Below are positions 17,077 to 23,231 of a DNA stretch of 43,857 nt, one piece after another. The translations under genes and the position numbers were made by a program. A model generated the notes under the pieces. That model was not told the DNA's origin and did no database searches. It saw nothing but the letters and a program-made list of their open reading frames with translations. Location: positions 1-43,857 of the IMG/VR virus record IMGVR_UViG_3300042507_006529. One strand, 5' to 3'. The DNA is from a virus. Every line of letters starts with the position of its first letter. Positions within the stretch are counted from its first letter, which is position 1.

Positions 17077-18594
17077 TCAAGTGGTAGCGGCTGATACGTT
17101 GGACCGTATCGCGGCGGGGTCGGTGTGAACTTTGGTTAACTCTGGCGGACGGTTGGTGATACGGTCGGACGTATCTTGTAGCGTATCAGCAGAGGGGGCG
17201 AAGGCGACCAGGTTGGAGGCGGCGGCCGGGCGCAGGAGTTGCCACGCGGGGGCGGTGCCGTCGGCGGGGAGCCAGTCGAGGCGGCCGGTGCCGCGGATGT
17301 CGCCGGGGTCGCCGTAGATGCGCACGACGATCTTCTCGCCGCTCCGGTGGCCGAGGTGGCTGGCGATGTCGCTGTCGTTCAGGCCCTGACTGCGGCGCAC
17401 GCTGACGTAGTAGGCGCGGGCGGCGTGGCCGGTGCGCGGGGGCAAGCCCAGCGCGGCGCAAGCGGTGAGCAGGTCGCGGCTGAGGGTGTCGCTGTCGCAC
17501 GGGCCGGTGCCGGCGTTGTTCGGGAACATCCACGGGCAGCCGGCGCCAAAGCGCTCCAGGGTGAACACGCGCCACACGTCGAGGAAGTCGCCGAGCGTCG
17601 CGTGGATCTCCACGCCGGGGTTGATGCCGTGTTTCTCCCGTTGCACGGCCAGCAGCCGGCGGCCGTTGGCGTCGGTGAATTGTTCGCCGGGGGCCCGGTG
17701 TTTCGGGCTGGGGCCCTGCGCGTTCCATTGCAGGAAGCCGTGTTCGCCGGGTCGCAATCCGGTCATCGCCGCAAACAGGAGCCGGGCGCCACTGACGATG
17801 GCGGCGGGCCGGCCGAACAGATGGCGGGCAAGCTGGTGAAGTTCCTCGTCGGTGTCGGGCTGCTTGGCGTGGCAGTGGACGATGGACTTCGAGGAGCGGA
17901 AGCGGGGGCGCTGGGCAAACGGGTTGTGGCCGAGGCGTTCGTCGGCCACGGCCCAGCGGCAGAGCTGGGCGAGGGCGTTTAGTTCGAGGTCCACGGCGCG
18001 GCTGCCCTTCCCCTGCCCCGAGCGGGCCCCGGCGGCGACCTGGGCGCAGCGGCTGGCGTGGTAGTCGCGCATGGTGCGTTGGGTGACGGCGGCGGGATCG
18101 TGGCTGCCCCACCATTTCAAGGCGGTTTCGAGGAATGGCAGGAGGGCGGCGCGGGCGGCGGGTGAACGCGGGGCGAAGGCGGCGCCGTCGCTGTCGGGGT
18201 CGAGGCCGGGCATTCCCAGTTCAAGCCAATCGGCGGACAGTTTGGCGAGGGTGAGGTTGGCCCGGTAGGCGACGCGGGCCCGGGCGCGGGCGAAGGGGTC
18301 GCGCTCCTGGCTGGTGGCGGTGAGGTGGTCGAGGGCGTTGCGGATGGCGGCCACAATGCCGTCGGGCGTCCACACGGGCGGGCCGTCGAGGGGCGACACG
18401 CGGCGCCAACTGGTGGGGGTGCGCAGATACCAGGGCGCGGCCGAATCGGGCCCGGCGCCGGGGTGTTTGCGAAGCGCTCCATCCAGCAATCCGGCGCGGT
18501 GTTTGGCGAAGGCGACCTTGAGCGGGCGCGCTTCGGGGGGCTCGGTGCGGGCGGTGATTTCCCAGCCGTGGCCGGGGTAGGCGGGAATCTTCAT
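17077..18594 (-). CDS. int: Tyrosine recombinase (phage integrase)
   Basis: This 505-residue integrase has a long N-terminal arm-binding and core-binding part and a C-terminal catalytic domain. The first catalytic arginine is in TGLRPGE (about R281). The HxxR box is GHAARAY (H390, R393). The third histidine is in HLGHRSGE (about H416) and the nucleophile is in VVRIYGDP (about Y427). It integrates and, with an excision factor, excises the phage at attP, which lies just past its 3' end. The last 35 residues are encoded over GATACG/CGTATC repeats that may be arm sites, so gene end and recombination site overlap. It is the last gene of the leftward lysogeny operon. Confidence 0.95.
   Translation of the reverse strand: MKIPAYPGHGWEITARTEPPEARPLKVAFAKHRAGLLDGALRKHPGAGPDSAAPWYLRTPTSWRRVSPLDGPPVWTPDGIVAAIRNALDHLTATSQERDPFARARARVAYRANLTLAKLSADWLELGMPGLDPDSDGAAFAPRSPAARAALLPFLETALKWWGSHDPAAVTQRTMRDYHASRCAQVAAGARSGQGKGSRAVDLELNALAQLCRWAVADERLGHNPFAQRPRFRSSKSIVHCHAKQPDTDEELHQLARHLFGRPAAIVSGARLLFAAMTGLRPGEHGFLQWNAQGPSPKHRAPGEQFTDANGRRLLAVQREKHGINPGVEIHATLGDFLDVWRVFTLERFGAGCPWMFPNNAGTGPCDSDTLSRDLLTACAALGLPPRTGHAARAYYVSVRRSQGLNDSDIASHLGHRSGEKIVVRIYGDPGDIRGTGRLDWLPADGTAPAWQLLRPAAASNLVAFAPSADTLQDTSDRITNRPPELTKVHTDPAAIRSNVSAATT
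17093..17110. promoter_or_regulatory. Dyad GATACG/CGTATC, candidate arm site
   Basis: GATACGTTGGACCGTATC is an inverted pair of the GATACG hexamer with a 6-base spacer. A related string (GATACGTCGGACGATACG) occurs inside the HTH gene near 22529. It lies within the integrase coding end, right of the attP core. Confidence 0.45.
17169..17188 (+). promoter_or_regulatory. Candidate integrase arm-type sites, right of attP core
   Basis: ACGTATCTTGTAGCGTATCA matches the left arm repeat at 17 of 20 bases, with the same heptamer spacing. It is preceded by GATACGGTCGG, giving a further inverted heptamer. All lie inside the 3' end of the integrase gene. Confidence 0.5.
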
Positions 18595-18603
18595 GGCGGG
18601 GAG

Positions 18604-18628
18604 AATTTGGAAGGCAGGAAATCAGGAA
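18604..18628 (+). repeat. Family B repeat upstream of integrase
   Basis: AATTTGGAAGGCAGGAAATC followed by AGGAA lies between the integrase start and the 3' end of the small gene before it, overlapping its stop. It differs from the consensus at one position. There is no inverted partner. Confidence 0.85.
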
Positions 18629-18825
18629 AGGCGGGACCGCTGAAACCGCTTGGCCAGTCGCAGGTGAATCAAGGCTTTGCGGCGGGCCTCGCGGGTGTCG
18701 GCCCAGTCGGGCAGCGGGTCGAGGCCGGCGGCCATGCGTTGCCATTCGTGCGCGTGTAGGGCGTGGGTGGCGGGATCCACGCCCATGGCGGCGGCGAGAC
18801 GGGTGTGGCGGTAGAAGGTGATCAT
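18622..18825 (-). CDS. Small basic protein upstream of integrase
   Basis: The 67-residue product is rich in Arg, Ala and His, with a helical C-terminal half (DTREARRKALIHLRLAKR). The position directly before the integrase and the basic helix are compatible with an excision or accessory DNA-binding factor, but no HTH pattern is clear. The start overlaps the upstream stop (ATGA). The final codons reach a family B repeat. Confidence 0.55.
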   Translation of the reverse strand: MITFYRHTRLAAAMGVDPATHALHAHEWQRMAAGLDPLPDWADTREARRKALIHLRLAKRFQRSRLS

Positions 18826-19028
18826 GGCAGGAGCGAGGCGGCCACGGCGGCGTCGATGGCGGGGCCGAGTTGGGGGCGGGTGGTGCCGGCGGCTTGGGCG
18901 AGGCGCTTGGCTTCGCGGCGCAGGGCGGCGGCGGTGGCGGGCAACACGTTGGTGCAGATCATCACCTTGCCGGAGGGTTTGCGGCCGGCGCCGGGGCGCG
19001 GGCCGCCGTGGGTGGTGGGGTGTTTCAT
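18822..19028 (-). CDS. Small phage protein with PRPGAGRK motif
   Basis: The 68-residue product starts MKHPTTHGGPRPGAGRKP. The GGPRPGAGRKP motif recurs in many small phage and mobile-element proteins and looks like a nucleic-acid-binding hook. The rest has one short strand (GKVMICTNVLP) and two helices (AAALRREAKRLAQAAG), a layout like a degenerate ribbon-helix-helix. The ATG at 19028 is two bases after the previous gene's stop. An 11-residue extension is possible but would overlap the neighbour. Confidence 0.65.
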   Translation of the reverse strand: MKHPTTHGGPRPGAGRKPSGKVMICTNVLPATAAALRREAKRLAQAAGTTRPQLGPAIDAAVAASLLP

Positions 19029-19029
19029 G

Positions 19030-19185
19030 TCAGCTTGTCTTTTTGACCGACAGCGTTCCATGGAATCCGCCGTTGATCTTCGCGGCCTTGTCGCAGGCTT
19101 CCTGCTTCGTCTCGGCCTTTATGTTTTTGATCGTCATGCGGCTTCCGTCCTTTGGTGTCCTGACAATGACGGTGAATCGGTTCAT
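19030..19185 (-). CDS. Small basic protein (51 aa)
   Basis: Read on the minus strand this gives 51 residues: MNRFTVIVRTPKDGSRMT, then IKAETKQEACDKAAKINGG and a final FHGTLSVKKTS. The strand-helix-strand layout is a compact alpha/beta domain, with Lys-rich composition. Its stop is one base from the ATG of the PRPGAGRK gene. It fills a stretch that would otherwise be empty. The function is unknown. Confidence 0.6.
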   Translation of the reverse strand: MNRFTVIVRTPKDGSRMTIKNIKAETKQEACDKAAKINGGFHGTLSVKKTS

Positions 19186-19260
19186 TTTGTGATGGGGTTC
19201 ACGGGGCCGGGATTGGCGCCGACTTCGCCCGCGGCCATCTGGCCGGGGCGCGTGTCGGGG

Positions 19261-19479
19261 TCAAGCGATGGCGGGCGCGGGAGTGGTGCTGTCGATTGCG
19301 CTGCGCAGATTGACAGCGATTTCGTCGGCCAGAGCGGCGTAACGCGAGCCGCTAAGCGAGCGGTGAAACGCGCTGACGATGTTGTGGCGCTGGAACGGTT
19401 GCCGCAGCCAGAGCTGGGCAAGGGCCGGATCGAGTTCGGCGATCAGTTCGCCGGCGCGGATGATGGAGGGCGTATTCAT
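19261..19479 (-). CDS. Small helical protein, unknown
   Basis: The 72-residue product (MNTPSIIRAGELIAELDP, ALAQLWLRQPFQRHNIVSAF and onward) has normal amino-acid balance and predicted helices. An overlapping frame on the same strand is Ser/Pro/Arg-biased and looks like a shadow. The 75 bases between this gene's stop and the 51-residue gene hold no clear feature. It lies in the lysogeny operon. Confidence 0.5.
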   Translation of the reverse strand: MNTPSIIRAGELIAELDPALAQLWLRQPFQRHNIVSAFHRSLSGSRYAALADEIAVNLRSAIDSTTPAPAIA

Positions 19480-19498
19480 GTTGTGCGGTGGCTGGGTG

Positions 19499-19969
19499 TT
19501 AGTCTTCGCTGGTCAACATGATGGTGATAACGGGCGCGGCGGTGTCGCCGGGGCCGATGCGGGCCCAGAGCTTGATGATCTCGTGCTTGCCGTCGCCCTT
19601 GGCGTCCACGCTCAGCACGAACCAGACGCAATCCTCGCCGGGCCGTGCGGCTTTGGCCGCCCGCTTGAACAGATAGAGAACATCCCAGAGGCGGCCGGCG
19701 AAACTCTGCCCGCCGGGCAGACTCAGGACCTGCTCGCCGGTGCCGGTGCCGTCGTCCACCCATTCGCCGCCGGTGCTGATGGTGGCCTCGAAGGCGCCCA
19801 TGGTGAGGCAGACCGGGAATTTGATGCCGGATTCCCGGAACTCGGGGGAATCGGTGACATCCACGAGCACGCCGTCGGCGATGGCTTGGGCGCGGGTGTA
19901 AACGGAGATGGCCGGGCCCCAGAATTCGTTGCGCGGGGCGGCGGGAGTGGCGAGGATTTGGCGAGACAT
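19499..19969 (-). CDS. Phage protein resembling DUF6573 family
   Basis: About 156 residues from the ATG; a GTG at 19987 would add six. The N-terminal part WGPAISVYTRAQAIADGVLV followed by DVTDSPEFRESGIKFPVCLT resembles a family of phage and plasmid proteins of unknown role. The rest has RLWDVLYLFKRAAKAA and a strand pair VWFVLSVDAKG/HEIIKLWARIG. It is placed between the lipoprotein and small regulatory genes of the leftward operon, and a promoter-like site lies 77 bases before the start. The family link is from memory of the motif, not from a search. Confidence 0.6.
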   Translation of the reverse strand: MSRQILATPAAPRNEFWGPAISVYTRAQAIADGVLVDVTDSPEFRESGIKFPVCLTMGAFEATISTGGEWVDDGTGTGEQVLSLPGGQSFAGRLWDVLYLFKRAAKAARPGEDCVWFVLSVDAKGDGKHEIIKLWARIGPGDTAAPVITIMLTSED

Positions 19970-20045
19970 AACTTGTGGTTCTTTCACTGGTTTTGTTCAG
20001 GCCGTCGGCGGTGTTCTAGCACTGTCGGCGGCCGTTTCGTGGGTA

Positions 20046-20074
20046 GGTTTAGCGCGTGGCGTCTTGAATGTCAA
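20046..20074 (-). promoter_or_regulatory. Putative leftward promoter
   Basis: On the minus strand a perfect TTGACA (20069-20074) is followed after 17 bases by TAAACC (20046-20051). It stands upstream of the gene at 19499-19969 and could drive expression of the distal lysogeny genes and integrase independently of the RHH regulator. The -10 match is only 3 of 6. Confidence 0.4.
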
Positions 20075-20080
20075 TAGACA

Positions 20081-20105
20081 AATTTGGAAGGCAGGAAAGC
20101 ACGAA
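20081..20105 (+). repeat. Family B repeat in lysogeny region
   Basis: AATTTGGAAGGCAGGAAAGC followed by ACGAAG lies in the gap between two leftward genes, next to the putative promoter. It has one variant base in the last unit. There is no inverted partner. Confidence 0.85.
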
Positions 20106-20113
20106 GGGCGCCG

Positions 20114-20440
20114 TCACTCCATTTTGACGCGGACCGCCTGGAATTCGTCGTCGCGACCGAATGCAACAACCTTTCCGGCGCAGAGTTGAACGGTGTAGCC
20201 ATCGGCAAACATGGGATGATTGGGGTTGAGTGGCGGCGCGTAGCGGCCGCTGAGCTGGTAGCGCAGCAGTTCGCAGCCGTCGTGCGCGCTGGTGCTCTTG
20301 GGCCGCCCAAGGATTTGGATGACTTCGGCCTTGCTCATGCCGGTCGAAATGTCGCTGAGCTTGCGCGAGCTGGTTACGCAGCCGAGCAGGAGGAGGGCAA
20401 ACAGCGAAGGCGCGAAGGCGCGAAGGGTGGGGAGGTTCAT
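20114..20440 (-). CDS. BamE/SmpA-like lipoprotein of the lysogeny operon
   Basis: The 108-residue lipoprotein precursor has a signal peptide MNLPTLRAFAPSLFALLLLG with the lipobox cysteine at 21. The mature part SDISTGMSKAEVIQILGRP is the helix-turn pattern of BamE/SmpA-type domains; GCELLRYQLSGRY and GYTVQLCAGKVVAFGRD supply the following strands. Most of the signal peptide start is encoded by a family A repeat. The ATG overlaps the RHH regulator's stop, so it is made when the lysogeny operon is on. A surface lipoprotein from a prophage may block superinfection or alter the envelope; this is inference. Confidence 0.7.
   Translation of the reverse strand: MNLPTLRAFAPSLFALLLLGCVTSSRKLSDISTGMSKAEVIQILGRPKSTSAHDGCELLRYQLSGRYAPPLNPNHPMFADGYTVQLCAGKVVAFGRDDEFQAVRVKME
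20400..20425 (+). repeat. Family A repeat encoding part of a signal peptide
   Basis: A perfect family A copy (AACAGCGAAGGCGCGAAGGC, completed by GCGAAG) lies inside the minus-strand lipoprotein gene. Read on that strand it encodes LRAFAPSLF, which forms the front of the hydrophobic core of the signal peptide. Confidence 0.85.
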
Positions 20441-20649
20441 TTGTTGTGGTTCTTGGTTTTGTAGGGCGTTTCGATTTCTTTCAGGACCATTGGCCCGCGG
20501 TCGGCCACGTCGGCCCGCGCCAGTTGCACGAGATAGGCGCTGCGAGACAGGCCGAGCTTGGCCGCCCTGGTGTCGAGCTGCGCCAGTAGCTCCTTGGGGA
20601 GCGAAATGCTGACTTGTGTTTGTTCGGCGGCGCGGACTCCGGGTGGCAT
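20437..20649 (-). CDS. Ribbon-helix-helix regulator (leftward)
   Basis: The 70-residue product has the RHH fold: strand TQVSISLPKE, helix LLAQLDTRAAKLGLS and helix SAYLVQLARADVA. A GTG at 20664 would add five residues. RHH proteins bind DNA as dimers through the strand and often regulate phage or toxin operons. It heads the leftward operon and faces another RHH gene across a short AT-rich region full of dyads, which makes it the prime candidate for the lysogeny repressor or its antagonist. Its stop overlaps the lipoprotein start. Confidence 0.75.
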   Translation of the reverse strand: MPPGVRAAEQTQVSISLPKELLAQLDTRAAKLGLSRSAYLVQLARADVADRGPMVLKEIETPYKTKNHNK

Positions 20650-20656
20650 GGGTGAT

Positions 20657-20720
20657 GGATACACTGTGATTTACCGGCCGACAAGCAAAAGTGATTGACA
20701 CTAATAAAGTGTGATACACT
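20657..20720. promoter_or_regulatory. Divergent switch region with dyad operators
   Basis: This AT-richer stretch between two divergent RHH genes holds ATACACTGTGAT at about 20659, AGTGATTGACACT near 20690-20702, and the dyad AGTGT-GAT-ACACT (20708-20720), plus ACACT-AATAA-AGTGT overlapping it. The repeated AGTG/CACT half-sites at short spacing are typical operators for RHH dimers. A TTGACA lies at 20695-20700 and TACACT at 20715-20720, but their spacing (14) is too short for a standard pair, so exact promoters are uncertain. Confidence 0.6.
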
Positions 20721-20729
20721 ATCGCAACC

Positions 20730-20927
20730 GTGAAGCAGACGAAACGCTCTCCGGGAATGACGCAAATTTCGATCACGGTGCCCGTGGACCTGCTGGGCGT
20801 CGTTGATCGGCTGGTCGAGTCGGATGACACGGACCGCTCAAAGTATTTCCGCCGACTGATGCGCCGCGACGTGAAGCGCCGGGCGCCGGCCTCGGCTCAA
20901 CCTGTGACCACGGAGGCGGGAGCATGA
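20730..20927 (+). CDS. Ribbon-helix-helix regulator (rightward)
   Basis: Up to 65 residues from a GTG at 20730; an ATG at 20757 would give 56. The fold is strand TQISITVPVD, helix LLGVVDRLVESDD and helix SKYFRRLMRRDVKRR, again RHH. It lies nine bases after the last operator dyad and is the first gene of the rightward early operon. By analogy with paired repressors it may play the Cro- or Arc-like role against the leftward RHH protein. The two share layout but not close sequence. Confidence 0.7.
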   Translation: MKQTKRSPGMTQISITVPVDLLGVVDRLVESDDTDRSKYFRRLMRRDVKRRAPASAQPVTTEAGA

Positions 20928-21205
20928 ACACGGAGCCTGTCCGCGGCAACGCGGCACCTTGTCCGCTGGTGGACCGCGGAACGCTGAACGGAGGAAAGAT
21001 GACCCAGACAGCCGGAGAGACGGCATTTGATTTTGTGCCGGCGCGGTCCGGGTTTGCGCGTGGTTCCACCGAATTCGCTGTCGGTGGGATTGAGGGGATT
21101 GAGGAAGGGCCGCGCCGGTCCATTTTTGCCCGTCGGAATCGGTTTCGACCGGGCGTCCTCGGCAACCTGCTGGCGCGTGCCGGCCAACTGCGGAGGGTGG
21201 CTTGA
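20924..21205 (+). CDS. Small basic protein, unknown
   Basis: The 93-residue frame starts at an ATGA overlap with the RHH gene, preceded by GGAGG-like bases. It is Gly/Arg-rich with FDFVPARSGFARGSTEFAVG and a basic end (NRFRPGVLGNLLARAG). No fold is recognised. The overlap at both ends supports translation, while the composition is close to shadow-like, so certainty is limited. Confidence 0.4.
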   Translation: MNTEPVRGNAAPCPLVDRGTLNGGKMTQTAGETAFDFVPARSGFARGSTEFAVGGIEGIEEGPRRSIFARRNRFRPGVLGNLLARAGQLRRVA

Positions 21206-21426
21206 GCGCGGCACCTTTCCCGGCGCGGATGTTTTTGGCCTTGTCGGTGTTCCTCGGTGTGCGGGCCTGCGTGTGTCGCTCGGCGGGCGTGCTGGGCCGG
21301 GGCACGTTGGCGTTTGATGCAACGGGGCGTTTTGCGGCCGGTGGGCAGACGTTTGCTGACTCGGAGGTGGCATCCATCACGGTGGAGCGCGATTTGGTGA
21401 CGATTCACCTGGGGGACCTCGCATGA
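21202..21426 (+). CDS. Small protein with hydrophobic N terminus, unknown
   Basis: The 74-residue frame starts at TTG overlapping the previous stop, with a strong GGAGG five bases upstream; an ATG at 21229 is the alternative. The N terminus is hydrophobic (MFLALSVFLGVRACVC). The C-terminal part has strands (GTLAFDATGRFAAGGQ, VASITVERDLVTIHLG) that look like a small domain. The stop overlaps the next gene. Confidence 0.45.
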   Translation: MSAAPFPARMFLALSVFLGVRACVCRSAGVLGRGTLAFDATGRFAAGGQTFADSEVASITVERDLVTIHLGDLA

Positions 21427-21650
21427 TCTGCCGGCTTTGTCATGCGGACCACGACGGCCCGGCGCTGTGCCCGGCGTGCGTGCGGGATTTGTCGGCGGTG
21501 TATTGGGGCAGCGGTGGGCTGCGCACGGTTGATTTTCCACGAATTTCCGGGGCTGGCCGCTCGGCCGGCGATTTAAACAGCGGGCGGCCTGCAATTGGCC
21601 GCGCCCAGCATGCGACAGAACGGACCGCTGAGGCCGTCTCTCCCTCCTAA
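21423..21650 (+). CDS. Small zinc-finger-like protein
   Basis: The 75-residue product begins MICRLCHADHDGPALCPACV. Two CxxC-type pairs about ten residues apart form a likely zinc knuckle or rubredoxin-like site. The rest is Arg/Ala/Gly-rich and weakly structured. It starts at an ATGA overlap with a GGGGGA ribosome-binding site. Such small Zn-ribbon proteins are common in phage early regions, with unknown roles. Confidence 0.6.
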   Translation: MICRLCHADHDGPALCPACVRDLSAVYWGSGGLRTVDFPRISGAGRSAGDLNSGRPAIGRAQHATERTAEAVSPS

Positions 21651-21680
21651 CCCACCAAGCCCAGCCCCGGCACCTTTTTC

Positions 21681-21935
21681 ATGTCGACCCACCGCGCCAC
21701 CGCCAAGCCCGCCGCAGCCCCGGAGATCCCGGCGCGGTTGCGCCTGCTGACGGTCGCCCAGGTGGCCGCGGCGCTGGCGGTGTGCCGGCACACGGTGCGG
21801 CGCTGGATTGCCCGCGGTCATTTTCCCGGCGCCATCGTGCTGCCGGGCGGTGATGTGCGCGTGCCATTGGCTGAGCTGGAGCGGTTCCAGCAGCGGCAGG
21901 CGCTGGCGTTTTTGCCGGAGGAGGCTGTCGGATGA
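21681..21935 (+). CDS. MerR/excisionase-type helix-turn-helix protein
   Basis: This 84-residue protein carries the winged HTH core LLTVAQVAAALAVCRHTVRR followed by WIARGHFPGAIVLPGG and a wing DVRVPLAELERF, as in excisionase-type (HTH_17) proteins. It may act as an excisionase, a transcription activator or a replication accessory factor. It lies in the early operon away from the integrase, which argues somewhat against a dedicated excisionase. Its stop overlaps the next start (ATGA). Confidence 0.7.
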   Translation: MSTHRATAKPAAAPEIPARLRLLTVAQVAAALAVCRHTVRRWIARGHFPGAIVLPGGDVRVPLAELERFQQRQALAFLPEEAVG

Positions 21936-22690
21936 GTCGTCCCGCACCCCGAGCGCAGCGGCTGACGGCCGAGGATCTGGCGGAGCTGGTGAGCGAGCAG
22001 CCGGCGCTTTTTGCGCTACCGGCGGTCGAGGATCGGGAGCTTCAGCGGAGCGCGGCGCGTTTTACGGGCAAGATCGTGTGCCGAGACGACGCGAGGTGCG
22101 CGGAGATTGCCCGGCGCTGGCTGGTCGGTGAGTCGCAGCGGGACATTGCGGCCGCCGTGGGGTGCAGCCGGAACACCGTGCCGGTCGTGCTGCGGGAATT
22201 GGAGCGGCAGGGGAAGCTAGAGCCACTTAAAGACTTGGTGCTGCGCGACTTGGGAGAGGCGGTGCGCGAGCAAGTCGCGTGGAACAAGGACCTGATCGCC
22301 GCCCGCAAAGTAACCAGCGAGGCCGCCGCGATCCTGAAGGCGGGATGGGTTGGGGCTGGGGTGTTTCTGGACAAAGTGTCGGGGCCGCAAATCCACCTGC
22401 ACGCGCACGAGCACCGGGTTGCGCCGGTGGGTGAAGACCTGGCCCGGCAGTATGCAGAGCAGCTCCGCAACCTCTCGGCTGATGTTGAATCAGGTGGGCA
22501 GGCGTTGATTTCCAACGGTTTGCGCGGTGCTGATACGTCGGACGATACGACGGGAGCGGTGATCGAGGTCGGCCAGGTGGGTGGCGACGGCGGATCGGGC
22601 GGCGCGGTGAGCGCGGCGGGAGCGGGAGCGGACACCCCGGGGGGGGGGTCGCGTTCGGGCGCGGGTGCTGGGACGAACGATGGAAACTGA
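21932..22690 (+). CDS. Helix-turn-helix DNA-binding protein
   Basis: The 252-residue protein has a homeodomain-like HTH (ARCAEIARRWLVGESQRDIA, then AVGCSRNTVPVVLRELERQG) at about residues 53-97. A helical middle follows (SEAAAILKAGWVGAGVFLDK), then a Gly/Ala/Ser-rich tail. A GGAGGAGG site precedes the start. It could be a regulator, a replication factor or a terminase small subunit placed away from the large subunit. Its HTH was copied into the gene at 8903. The tail contains a run of ten G bases that could shift the frame into the next gene. Confidence 0.6.
   Translation: MSRPAPRAQRLTAEDLAELVSEQPALFALPAVEDRELQRSAARFTGKIVCRDDARCAEIARRWLVGESQRDIAAAVGCSRNTVPVVLRELERQGKLEPLKDLVLRDLGEAVREQVAWNKDLIAARKVTSEAAAILKAGWVGAGVFLDKVSGPQIHLHAHEHRVAPVGEDLARQYAEQLRNLSADVESGGQALISNGLRGADTSDDTTGAVIEVGQVGGDGGSGGAVSAAGAGADTPGGGSRSGAGAGTNDGN
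22639..22648 (+). repeat. Homopolymer G tract (10) in a gene end
   Basis: Ten consecutive G bases follow CCCC near the 3' end of the HTH gene. Loss of one G would carry the frame directly into the downstream gene's frame, joining the two proteins. It may be a slippage site, a variable tract or a sequencing error. Confidence 0.7.
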
Positions 22691-23231
22691 TCGGGATACT
22701 TTTATGCCAAATGGGCCAACCAATTTCACGGTGCCGGAGCGCGAAGTCCTAGAACGCACGGGCATCAATCGCCGCACCCTCCGCGAAAACCGCGGTGCGC
22801 CCGGCGCGTGGTGGGTGCTGGGGCCGAATGGCCGGGTGATGTGGGCCGAAAGCGGCATTTCGGCGCTGCTCGAAAAAGTCGCCGGGCAGGCCGCCACCGC
22901 GGAAAACCCCGCGCCGGCTGTCCTGATACCCCCGACGGCGGAAAACGCGCCCAGCGAGGCGCCAGCAAGCGCCGTGGAGGCTTTGGAAGTGTGGCGCACG
23001 ACGGGTTACCCGAACACGGCGTTGATCCTGTGCAAAAAACCCGGCGAACCGGCGACCCCGGCGACCGCGTTGCGGGTGCAGGTGGGCAAGGGGCGCAACA
23101 CGCTGTTCGCCGCGGGCATGCGGGTGCTGGCCCGGCTGCGGTTTGGGCACACCGACTACTACGATTTTGAGGGCAACCCGGAAAACCCCGGCGTGGGGGC
23201 GCGGTTTCCGCGCTGGCCGGGCCGCTGGTGA
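22680..23231 (+). CDS. Protein with HTH-like N terminus, unknown
   Basis: About 183 residues from the ATG at 22680; a GTG at 22665 gives 188. The N-terminal region TVPEREVLERTGINRRTLRE continues through a Trp-rich turn to GPNGRVMWAESGISALLEKV, an excisionase/MerR-like recognition pattern. A Pro/Ala linker leads to a beta-rich C-terminal domain (ALEVWRTTGYPNTALILCK, RFGHTDYYDFEGNPE). The function is not recognised; an early DNA-binding role is likely. It overlaps both neighbours. Confidence 0.55.
   Translation: METDRDTFMPNGPTNFTVPEREVLERTGINRRTLRENRGAPGAWWVLGPNGRVMWAESGISALLEKVAGQAATAENPAPAVLIPPTAENAPSEAPASAVEALEVWRTTGYPNTALILCKKPGEPATPATALRVQVGKGRNTLFAAGMRVLARLRFGHTDYYDFEGNPENPGVGARFPRWPGRW

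Noticed and set aside
19182-19421. Minus-strand frame overlapping the 72-residue gene
   Set aside because: Ser/Pro/Arg bias and no start signal; the other frame has normal composition.
20838-21594. Minus-strand frames opposite the early genes
   Set aside because: Pro/Arg-rich low-complexity products opposite a rightward gene chain with overlapping stops and starts and SD sites.
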